This document shows, piece after piece, positions 17,777 to 24,568 of a stretch of 64,000 nucleotides of DNA. Each line of letters starts with the position of its first letter. Position 1 is the first letter of the stretch. The position numbers were made by a program, and so were the translations under genes. The stretch comes from Paenibacillus timonensis (GTDB taxonomy: Bacteria; Bacillota; Bacilli; Paenibacillales; Paenibacillaceae), in the NCBI RefSeq assembly GCF_022427145.1, contig NZ_JAKSXN010000005.1, positions 62,001 through 126,000 of the forward strand, in the 5' to 3' direction. The notes under the pieces are model-generated. The model worked only from the letters and a program-made list of their open reading frames with translations, searched no databases and was not told where the DNA came from.

Positions 17777-18724
17777 ATGCGAAAAGCAGGGGTATTCCTA
17801 CTGATGATGCTTACGGTATCCGGTTGCTTCCAAAGGGATGATCAAGAAATAGCGTTCGATCGTGAGACTCCGGTTCAGCTCGAACCCGGTCAAAACATTA
17901 ACAAAGAGGGAAAAGCCGTAGAGGGAAAGGGCGATGAGGCAAAGGGAGTGGAGCCGGCCGAACCGGCTGGAGAGGTCGATGTATCCCGACTCGGGCAGGC
18001 GTTCGGGTTTGCCGACGAAAACGGCCGACGGTTGTTGGTAGGCGCTTCAGAGGAACTGTCAAAGGATACGTTGCCAGGGATCACCCGGGCCATCGGCGAG
18101 AATGGGAGCTTGTTATCCGTCGCTTATGAGGCTTGGCAGGAAGGCGACGATGCCAGCAATGGCAGGGACACGTCTCCCAATCTCGCGCATTTGCCCGGGC
18201 ATCTCTTTGCCGTGACCGAAGGAACGGCAAAGCCTAATGCCACCTATTATCTCTTTCGGGAGGAGGAGGTTCCGCTGGAATCCTTGCTTCCGATCACGAT
18301 CGATGGCCAAACGATCACGGATTCGGACCTGGCACGGCAAATCGAAAACGAAAAAGACAGGGAGCTTCAGCAACTCTGGCGGCTTGCGGACGTAGGCGGC
18401 GAGGCGGATCTCTACTTGGCGTTGTTCCGTCCGGACGGCCCAAACCACTTGTTTTGCCTGATTCTCGAACAGGAAGATACCCTGGCCGTTCTGGATTTCC
18501 CTGCTACGACCGAGGATTCGTACAGCGTCTGGCGCGTGGATGATCAGGGGGAGATCGCCCCCGATCACTTTTCATATCTGTTCGCGGCCAGAACCAACGC
18601 CCCCGGCATCCTCCTCGGAATGGAGTGGCTTGGGACGGAAGGGAGCAACGCGCTCGTACTGCACGGTACGGGAGATCGTATGTCCCAGATAGAAACCCGC
18701 TATGGCCGCTACATGTCCCCGTGA
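17777..18724 (+). CDS. Hypothetical lipoprotein
   Basis: A 315-residue protein of unknown function. The signal peptide ends in MLTVSGCFQR, a convincing lipobox, followed by a charged Glu/Lys/Pro-rich linker (about residues 25-75) and a globular domain without a motif I recognise. GGGAGGTC precedes the ATG. It is convergent with the coiled-coil protein at 18741 with no terminator between them. Confidence 0.75.
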   Translation: MRKAGVFLLMMLTVSGCFQRDDQEIAFDRETPVQLEPGQNINKEGKAVEGKGDEAKGVEPAEPAGEVDVSRLGQAFGFADENGRRLLVGASEELSKDTLPGITRAIGENGSLLSVAYEAWQEGDDASNGRDTSPNLAHLPGHLFAVTEGTAKPNATYYLFREEEVPLESLLPITIDGQTITDSDLARQIENEKDRELQQLWRLADVGGEADLYLALFRPDGPNHLFCLILEQEDTLAVLDFPATTEDSYSVWRVDDQGEIAPDHFSYLFAARTNAPGILLGMEWLGTEGSNALVLHGTGDRMSQIETRYGRYMSP

Positions 18725-18740
18725 GGAATTCCCAAATCGA

Positions 18741-19511
18741 CTAAGGGAGCTTCGTGCTGGCTAGTGAGAGGGCTTGAGCGATTTTTTTCTCCCAATCATA
18801 AACTTTCGTTAATGAAGCATGGATGGCTTGGGTCTGATCATAAACCGTCTTTAGCTCCAGCGCCGCAACAATGGCGTCGCCTCGCTTCACGCTGGCTTTA
18901 TACCGTTTATCCGCCGCCGAAAGGTGTTTTCGCGCGGCGGCGACGGATTTGTTTTCGGCGGTGATCTGCTTTTTTAACGTCTGAACCGGAATTAACGCGT
19001 CTTTGACCACTTTCGCTTTGGCGGCTTTCGTTTTCTTCGCAGCCGCGAGCGCCTCTTTCTTGGCTTTGATCTCCGCTGCGGCCGCCAGTGCCGAAGGTTT
19101 CAGCTGATTGCGTTTCAGTTCCAGCAAATCCGCCGATTTCTTATCCTTGCGTTTCTTGGCGGCCGTAACCTGCTTGCCCAATGACGCGTACTGCTCCAAC
19201 AGAGAAGCATGCTTGCGCTGCAGCGAATCGCTCTCCTGGGTTAAGCGGGTAACTGCCGTCTGGTCGATGGCTTTGATCTTGGCATTCAACGCCGACAAAG
19301 CGTCATTGTTCTTCTTCCGCAGCGCCGAAATCTCGGCGCTTTCTTGCTTGACCAACGTTTGTACGACCGTAAGCCCGTCATATACCACATCGATCCCGTC
19401 CAAGGCCGCATCCCACGATCCTGCTGCATTCGCCGGGCGATTCACGCACAACACCAGCGAAGAAGCGATGACTGCGAACAACAGCAGTCTGACCGACTTT
19501 CTCCATTTCAC
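18741..19511 (-). CDS. Secreted Ala/Lys-rich coiled-coil protein
   Basis: A 256-residue exported protein of unknown function. A signal peptide (about 1-29, ending PANAAG) is followed by a long, nearly uninterrupted helical coiled-coil region rich in Ala, Lys, Glu and Leu (about 55-225), for example QKLKRNQL-like heptads and KAKKEALAAAKKTKAAKA. The start is GTG, since GGGAG lies 10 nt upstream and the nearby ATG is out of frame. The gene has a strong promoter and a terminator-like hairpin in its leader. Base composition is like that of the neighbours. Confidence 0.72.
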   Translation of the reverse strand: MKWRKSVRLLLFAVIASSLVLCVNRPANAAGSWDAALDGIDVVYDGLTVVQTLVKQESAEISALRKKNNDALSALNAKIKAIDQTAVTRLTQESDSLQRKHASLLEQYASLGKQVTAAKKRKDKKSADLLELKRNQLKPSALAAAAEIKAKKEALAAAKKTKAAKAKVVKDALIPVQTLKKQITAENKSVAAARKHLSAADKRYKASVKRGDAIVAALELKTVYDQTQAIHASLTKVYDWEKKIAQALSLASTKLP

Positions 19512-19560
19512 AAACCGTCAACTCCCATCAACAATGGATTTGCCATCCTCATCGGAACGT

Positions 19561-19610
19561 AAAAAAGCACCTGCAAGAAAGGCGATCATCGCCTGCCTTG
19601 CGAGGTGCTT
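19561..19610 (-). terminator. Terminator-like hairpin in the leader of the coiled-coil gene
   Basis: On the minus strand AAGCACCT pairs with AGGTGCTT, with further inner pairing (CAAG/CTTG, GGCGA/TCGCC), and six T follow. It lies between the promoter at 19646-19674 and the GTG at 19511, so transcripts would meet it after about 30 nt. It may be an attenuator. Confidence 0.65.
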
Positions 19611-19645
19611 CACTCGCATTCGTTCCATTTGATTTTGGTATATTA

Positions 19646-19674
19646 ACTATAAACTACCAACTCTCGAAAGTCAA
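19646..19674 (-). promoter_or_regulatory. Promoter of the coiled-coil protein gene
   Basis: On the minus strand TTGACT (19669-19674) and TATAGT (19646-19651) are exactly 17 nt apart, a strong sigma-A type promoter. Confidence 0.75.
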
Positions 19675-19771
19675 CCCGTTATGCGAACCTATGTTCTAGG
19701 TTTGGCGAATTACGGTATTTTCGCAGGGAGAAATGACATACTATGGTTAAACTTAAAGGCTGGTGAGCAGA

Positions 19772-20923
19772 ATGCGTTGCACATTCGTGGGGTACGGGCG
19801 GTTATGCTTATGGCTTCCGCTCGTTGTCATTTGTCTGCTGGCGGGCGGATGCCAACAAGAACATAAAGAGCAGGATCTACTGCAAATCCGATCAACAAAC
19901 GAACATTCCACAGGGAAGAAAAAGGTCATTTTCGTTCTGGTAGACTCCCTCATGGCCCAATCGATTGAACGCGGAATGGAGCAGAACGAGCTTCCTACGT
20001 TTCGATATTTGATTGAGCATGGCCAATATTATCCGGATATGGTCAGCTCTTTTCCGACGATGTCGGTCTCGATCGACAGCACCTTGCTTACCGGAAGCTA
20101 TCCTGAGGGTCATCATCTGCCGGGTTTGACCTGGTACCCCAATAATGGAAAGAAAGTGATTGGTTACGGCTCCGGTCCCTTTGAAATTTTGCGCCGCGGG
20201 ACGAAGCCGGTTTTGACTCATGCGTTAAGGGATTTGAACGGGAAGCATTTGAACCCCGATTTGCCGACATTGTATGAGGATTTGCACCGGTTAGGGATCA
20301 CCTCCGGGGCGGTAAACGGATTGGTTTACCGCGGGATGACGGAGCACCAGTTAAACTTGCCGGCTCCGATCAGCGAGCTCTTTTCGCTGGCGCAGCCCAT
20401 CGTTGTTAAAGGGCCGGACTTTCTGGCATTCGGGGCGTTGTCGAATCCTCTTGACGGGAAGACGGATTTGCCTGACGGGCCGACAGACCGGCTGGGCTTC
20501 AATGATCGATATGCCGTAGAAGTGGCAAAATACTTGATTCGAACCCATCAACTGCCGGACTTTTTGCTGATCTATTTGCCTGATCTGGACGGGAAATTAC
20601 ACAAACACGGTCCCTCGGATCGAAAAGGTATCCGGGAGACGGATCGTCGTCTGCGGGAGTTGTTGGAGGCTTACGATTCACACGAAAAGGCGCTCAACGA
20701 TACGATTCTGATCGTTGCGGGAGATAGCGGGATGAGCAAAGTGTTGCCCAAAGACCAAAAGCCGGTGATCCATTTGCCCAAGCTTTTACAGCGGTATCGA
20801 GTACTGCCCGCAGGCGAAACGATCGATAAGTCTACTGAAATTGCGCTTGCGGTTAACGATACGATGGCTTACGTCTACAGCTTGAAACCGGAGGTCACGC
20901 TGGAGGGGTGGCCGATATTTTGA
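19772..20923 (+). CDS. Type I phosphodiesterase/alkaline phosphatase-like lipoprotein, N-terminal part (frameshifted)
   Basis: Most of a secreted metallo-hydrolase of the nucleotide pyrophosphatase/phosphodiesterase superfamily. A signal peptide ends in VICLLAGGCQQ, a lipobox. FVLVDSLMAQ supplies the first metal Asp, SFPTMSVSIDSTLLTGSYPE the nucleophile region, and YLPDLDGKLHKHGP further metal ligands. Where the family usually has DHGM this protein has AGDSGM, so a metal His is Ser. The frame ends at 20923 shortly after LEGWPIF; the next frame continues the protein from LEG-VADILKSD. ATG 19772 is chosen because GGTGA is 5 nt upstream; a GTG at 19763 is also in frame. Confidence 0.8.
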   Translation: MRCTFVGYGRLCLWLPLVVICLLAGGCQQEHKEQDLLQIRSTNEHSTGKKKVIFVLVDSLMAQSIERGMEQNELPTFRYLIEHGQYYPDMVSSFPTMSVSIDSTLLTGSYPEGHHLPGLTWYPNNGKKVIGYGSGPFEILRRGTKPVLTHALRDLNGKHLNPDLPTLYEDLHRLGITSGAVNGLVYRGMTEHQLNLPAPISELFSLAQPIVVKGPDFLAFGALSNPLDGKTDLPDGPTDRLGFNDRYAVEVAKYLIRTHQLPDFLLIYLPDLDGKLHKHGPSDRKGIRETDRRLRELLEAYDSHEKALNDTILIVAGDSGMSKVLPKDQKPVIHLPKLLQRYRVLPAGETIDKSTEIALAVNDTMAYVYSLKPEVTLEGWPIF

Positions 20924-21459
20924 AAAGCGATCCGCGAATCGACATCATCTCCTGGCAAGAGGACGGCTGGATACATTGCCTAAAAGCAGGAGATGGGGCC
21001 TTCATGAAATTCAAGGCAGGCGGGGATCTGAAGGATAAGTACGGTCAATCCTGGACCGTCCAGGGGGCGGAACAGGTTCTCGATTTGACGCGGGGGAGCG
21101 AAGCCGGGCAAAAGGGGCCAACCCGGATCGCCTACGGCAAATATCCGGATCCGTTGCGCCGACTTCAAGGCGCCTTACTTTCACACGAAGGGCGATTTCT
21201 CGTAATCACCGCCAAACCGGGGTATGAGCTTGCGGAAGCCGGATCGCCAACACATATCGGAGGGGGGGCCCATGGGGGACTTGATGCATCGGCATCGCAA
21301 GTGCCTCTGATCATCTGCGGAACGAAGAAGAGACCGGAGTTTTTGCGTATCGTCGATTTGAAGCCTTTTTTGCTAGATCTGCTCCAGTCGGAAAATCGCG
21401 AACCCATTCAAATGCCGAGGAAGTCTGCTATAATAGGAGGGATAAGTAGACCAAAGTGA
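20908..21459 (+). CDS. C-terminal part of the frameshifted phosphodiesterase
   Basis: This frame carries the last third of the gene at 19772, including GGGAHGGLDASASQVPLI, the final His-containing motif of the alkaline-phosphatase-like fold. It overlaps the first frame by 16 bp. One extra G in the run GGGG at 20905-20908 would fuse the two as LEGVADILKSD, so a one-base loss (real or a sequencing slip) or a -1 frameshift during translation would explain the split. A GTG at 20908 directly abuts GGAGG, too close to be a good independent start. Confidence 0.7.
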   Translation: MADILKSDPRIDIISWQEDGWIHCLKAGDGAFMKFKAGGDLKDKYGQSWTVQGAEQVLDLTRGSEAGQKGPTRIAYGKYPDPLRRLQGALLSHEGRFLVITAKPGYELAEAGSPTHIGGGAHGGLDASASQVPLIICGTKKRPEFLRIVDLKPFLLDLLQSENREPIQMPRKSAIIGGISRPK

Positions 21460-21474
21460 CGGGGTGTTAGAACG

Positions 21475-22269
21475 ATGAGAAATTACTTGGACTTACTGGA
21501 AGACGTTCTGAAGAACGGAACTCCCAAAGAGGATCGGACCGGTGTCGGGACGCGCTCTGTCTTCGGCCGGCAGCTGCGGTTTGACTTAAGCGAGGGCTTT
21601 CCGCTGGTGACGACCAAACGGATTCATTTGAAATCAGTGATTCACGAGCTGCTGTGGTTTTTGCGCGGCGATACGAATATAGCTTATCTCAAGGAACATG
21701 GCGTCCGCATCTGGGACGAATGGGCGGATGAGAACGGCGATCTGGGGCCGGTATACGGCTCGCAATGGCGTTCCTGGGAAGCCCCGGACGGCCGAAAAAT
21801 CGATCAAATCGCGGGCGTCGTGGAAGCGATCAAGAAGAATCCCGATTCGCGCCGCCACCTGGTGAGCGCTTGGAACGTGGCCGAGGTGGATCAAATGAAG
21901 CTGCCGCCATGCCACTTCGTTTTCCAATTCTATGTCGCGGACGGCAAGCTGTCCTGCATGCTGACGATGCGTTCGGTTGACACGTTCCTCGGCCTGCCTT
22001 TTAATATTGCAAGCTATGCGCTTCTGACGCATATGATCGCCCAGCAATGCGATCTCGAGGTTGGCGAGTTTATTTGGTCCGGCGGAGACGTGCATATTTA
22101 CAACAATCATGTCGAACAGGTGAAAACGCAACTGGAGCGCGAGCCTTATCCGCTGCCGAAGTTGGTGATCAAACGTAAGCCGGACTCCATTTTCGATTAT
22201 GTATACGAGGATTTCGAATTCGTGGATTACCAATACCATCCGACGATTAAAGCGACAGTTGCCGTATAA
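21475..22269 (+). CDS. thyA: Thymidylate synthase
   Basis: ThyA-type enzyme of 264 residues making dTMP from dUMP with methylene-tetrahydrofolate. Motifs are [13 protein letters not shown], the catalytic Cys in [12 protein letters not shown], and [12 protein letters not shown]. The family is normally 264 residues in this short form. GGGGTGTT precedes the ATG, and TATAAT at 21429-21434 inside the end of the previous frame may be its -10. It runs directly into folA, the usual pairing because its reaction produces dihydrofolate. Confidence 0.96.
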   Translation: MRNYLDLLEDVLKNGTPKEDRTGVGTRSVFGRQLRFDLSEGFPLVTTKRIHLKSVIHELLWFLRGDTNIAYLKEHGVRIWDEWADENGDLGPVYGSQWRSWEAPDGRKIDQIAGVVEAIKKNPDSRRHLVSAWNVAEVDQMKLPPCHFVFQFYVADGKLSCMLTMRSVDTFLGLPFNIASYALLTHMIAQQCDLEVGEFIWSGGDVHIYNNHVEQVKTQLEREPYPLPKLVIKRKPDSIFDYVYEDFEFVDYQYHPTIKATVAV

Positions 22270-22294
22270 AAAAGCGAGAAAGGGGCGGTATCCC

Positions 22295-22783
22295 ATGGCG
22301 ATTACACTCATATGGGCGATGTCCCGGAATGGGGCGATCGGTCGGAACAATCAGCTGCCCTGGAGGCTGCGGGCCGATCTGAAGTTCTTCAAGGCGCAAA
22401 CGACAGGGAAAACGATGCTTATGGGCCGTAAAACCTGGGAATCGATGGGCAGCAAACCGTTGCCGAACCGACACAGCGTCGTGATCACGGCGGATGCCTC
22501 TTACGAAGCGGAGGGGGCGGATGTCGTTCATTCGGTCGATGAAGCGCTAACCTACGCGGAGCGCGGTGATCTGATGGTCATCGGCGGCGCCGGGGTGTTC
22601 CAGCACTTCCTGCCGCTGGCGGATCGATTGCTAGTAACCCGGATCGAAGAAGACATCGAAGGAGACGTGTTTTTCCCTCACTTTTCGTGGGAAGATTTTG
22701 AATTAGTCCATGAAGAGCAGGGGGTACGTGACGAGAAGAATCCCTATGATTACCGTTTTCTGACTTATGAACGCCGCAAATGA
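22295..22783 (+). CDS. folA: Dihydrofolate reductase
   Basis: A 162-residue reductase regenerating tetrahydrofolate. AITLIWAMSRNGAIGRNNQL followed by PWRLRADLKFFK, GRKTWESMG, LPNRHSVVIT and VIGGAGVFQHFLPLADRL are the standard DHFR motifs. Start at 22295 is supported by AAGGGGCGG 8 nt upstream; the frame is open back to 22199 but that part overlaps thyA and shows no DHFR similarity. Confidence 0.96.
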   Translation: MAITLIWAMSRNGAIGRNNQLPWRLRADLKFFKAQTTGKTMLMGRKTWESMGSKPLPNRHSVVITADASYEAEGADVVHSVDEALTYAERGDLMVIGGAGVFQHFLPLADRLLVTRIEEDIEGDVFFPHFSWEDFELVHEEQGVRDEKNPYDYRFLTYERRK

Positions 22784-22945
22784 TGTGATAATAAGTACAA
22801 ATTATCATATCATTAATCCATTAATAACAGTTCCCCCGAAATGCTAACATCAAGATACACTAATGACGGCGTATAAAAAGTCACATTTCGTCCGGCTTGG
22901 GCGATCTGACTTCTTAATAAGATAAACGGATGGGGGAACTTTTAG

Positions 22946-24433
22946 ATGTCTACACCAACAGGATTTATGGAGTTCAAACGCGAACTTCCCGGGGACCGGA
23001 GCCCGTCCGAACGGGTGAAGGACTGGGAGGAATTTCATAAGCACATGTCCGACGAGGAGCTGCGCACCCAAGGCGCGCGCTGCATGGATTGCGGCACGCC
23101 GTATTGCCACACGGGAATCGACATGGTCGGCGGGACGGCGGGATGCCCCGTGCACAACTTGATTCCGGAATGGAATAACCTGGTTTACCGCGATCTGTGG
23201 AAAGAGGCGCTCGATCGTTTGCATAAAACGAATAATTTTCCGGAATTCACGGGCCGGGTATGCCCTGCGCCATGCGAAGGCTCTTGTACGGTGGGCCTGA
23301 TCGGGCAACCGGTGACCATCAAGACGATCGAGCAGGCGATTATCGATAAAGGATTTGAGGAAGGCTGGGTCGTACCTGAACCTCCGGAGAAGCGGACAGG
23401 CCGTAAAGTCGCAGTCGTCGGCTCCGGACCAGCCGGTCTGGCCTGTGCAGCCCAATTGAATAAAGCGGGCCACGAGGTCACCGTCTACGAGCGTTCGGAC
23501 CGGATCGGCGGCCTCTTGATGTACGGCATCCCGACGATGAAGCTGGACAAATCGGTGGTGCAGCGCCGCGCTGACCTGTTGGCGGCGGAAGGCGTCAAAT
23601 TCGTCACCAACACGGAGATTGGCAAAGACATCCAAGCGCAGCAGCTCGTTGATGAATTCGACGCCGTGGTGCTGTGCGGCGGGGCCACGAAACCTCGCGA
23701 ATTCAACATCGAAGGCAGCAACCTGAACGGGGTGCATTACGCAATGCCGTTCTTGAACGGTACGATTAAGAGCTACTTGGACTCCGGCTTAACCGACGGG
23801 CAATATTTGTCTGCGGAAGGGAAGGATGTCATCGTGATCGGCGGCGGCGACACGGGCTCCGACTGCGTAGCGACGGCGTTGCGCCACGGCTGCCGCAGCA
23901 TTACGCAATTCGGCACGCATGGCAAAGCCCCGCTCGAACGCGATCCGATCAACAACCCTTGGCCGCAGTTCCCGAACGTCTACACGTTAGACTATGCCCA
24001 GGAAGAGGCCAAAGCGTTGTTCGGCAGCGATCCGCGTGAATTTTCGATCATGACGACGCGCTTTGTCGGCGACGAGAACGGCAACCTGAAGGAGCTGCAC
24101 ACCGTGCAAATCCAGCGGATGGTCGACGAGAGCGGGCGTAAAATCTATCAGCCGATCCCGGGTACGGAACGCGTCTTCCCGGCGCAAATGGCGCTTATTG
24201 CGATCGGTTTCGACGGTCCGGAATCGACGCTGGCCGACCAGTTGGGTCTGGAAAGAGACCGCCGCACGAACGTCAAGGCGAAATACGGCCAATTCAAAAC
24301 GAATGTCGACAAAGTGTTTGCTGCCGGCGACATGCGCCGCGGCCAAAGCTTGGTCGTTTGGGCCATCAACGAAGGCCGGGAGGCGGCCCGCGAAGTGGAT
24401 AAATACCTGATGGGTTCGACGGTGCTGGTGTAA
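22946..24433 (+). CDS. gltD: Glutamate synthase [NADPH] small subunit
   Basis: A 495-residue FAD/Fe-S electron-input subunit of glutamate synthase. N-terminal Cys clusters (CMDCGTPYC, GCPVHN, CPAPCEGSC) hold two 4Fe-4S centres. VAVVGSGPAGLACAAQLNKA binds FAD and VIGGGDTGSDC binds NADPH. The large subunit gltA/gltB is not adjacent in this window, so the holoenzyme must be completed from elsewhere. GGGGGAAC precedes the ATG. The 162-bp gap after folA holds no clear regulatory site. Confidence 0.95.
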   Translation: MSTPTGFMEFKRELPGDRSPSERVKDWEEFHKHMSDEELRTQGARCMDCGTPYCHTGIDMVGGTAGCPVHNLIPEWNNLVYRDLWKEALDRLHKTNNFPEFTGRVCPAPCEGSCTVGLIGQPVTIKTIEQAIIDKGFEEGWVVPEPPEKRTGRKVAVVGSGPAGLACAAQLNKAGHEVTVYERSDRIGGLLMYGIPTMKLDKSVVQRRADLLAAEGVKFVTNTEIGKDIQAQQLVDEFDAVVLCGGATKPREFNIEGSNLNGVHYAMPFLNGTIKSYLDSGLTDGQYLSAEGKDVIVIGGGDTGSDCVATALRHGCRSITQFGTHGKAPLERDPINNPWPQFPNVYTLDYAQEEAKALFGSDPREFSIMTTRFVGDENGNLKELHTVQIQRMVDESGRKIYQPIPGTERVFPAQMALIAIGFDGPESTLADQLGLERDRRTNVKAKYGQFKTNVDKVFAAGDMRRGQSLVVWAINEGREAAREVDKYLMGSTVLV

Positions 24434-24484
24434 CGTTCATTATCCGGACACTACAATTTTTGCAGGACGATCCTGGGTCCATAT

Positions 24485-24492
24485 GCTATAAT
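24485..24492 (+). promoter_or_regulatory. Extended -10 promoter ahead of topB
   Basis: TGCTATAAT is an extended -10 (TGn followed by a perfect TATAAT at 24487-24492). No good -35 is visible. It would start transcription almost inside the hairpin at 24508-24530. Confidence 0.45.
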
Positions 24493-24507
24493 AGGTACTA
24501 GCTTACT

Positions 24508-24534
24508 AGAGCTGCGCGTAGCGCGGCTCTTTTT
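24508..24534 (+). terminator. Terminator after gltD
   Basis: A 10-bp stem, AGAGCTGCGC with GCGCGGCTCT (one G-T pair), a 3-nt loop and TTTTT. It follows gltD but lies just downstream of the -10 at 24487 and just upstream of topB. Confidence 0.8.
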
Positions 24535-24568
24535 GATTCGAGAGACAGAGGAAGAGGGGCGCTTAAGC

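Noticed and set aside
19518-19628. A 36-codon minus-strand frame in the leader of the coiled-coil gene, considered as a leader peptide
   Set aside because: No Shine-Dalgarno sequence precedes its ATG and there is no run of regulatory codons.
21427-21434. TATAAT upstream of thyA considered as a confident promoter
   Set aside because: No acceptable -35 at the proper spacing was found, so it is only mentioned with the gene.
22199-22294. Upstream extension of folA into thyA
   Set aside because: The extra residues are an out-of-frame reading of thyA and the internal ATG has a good ribosome binding site.
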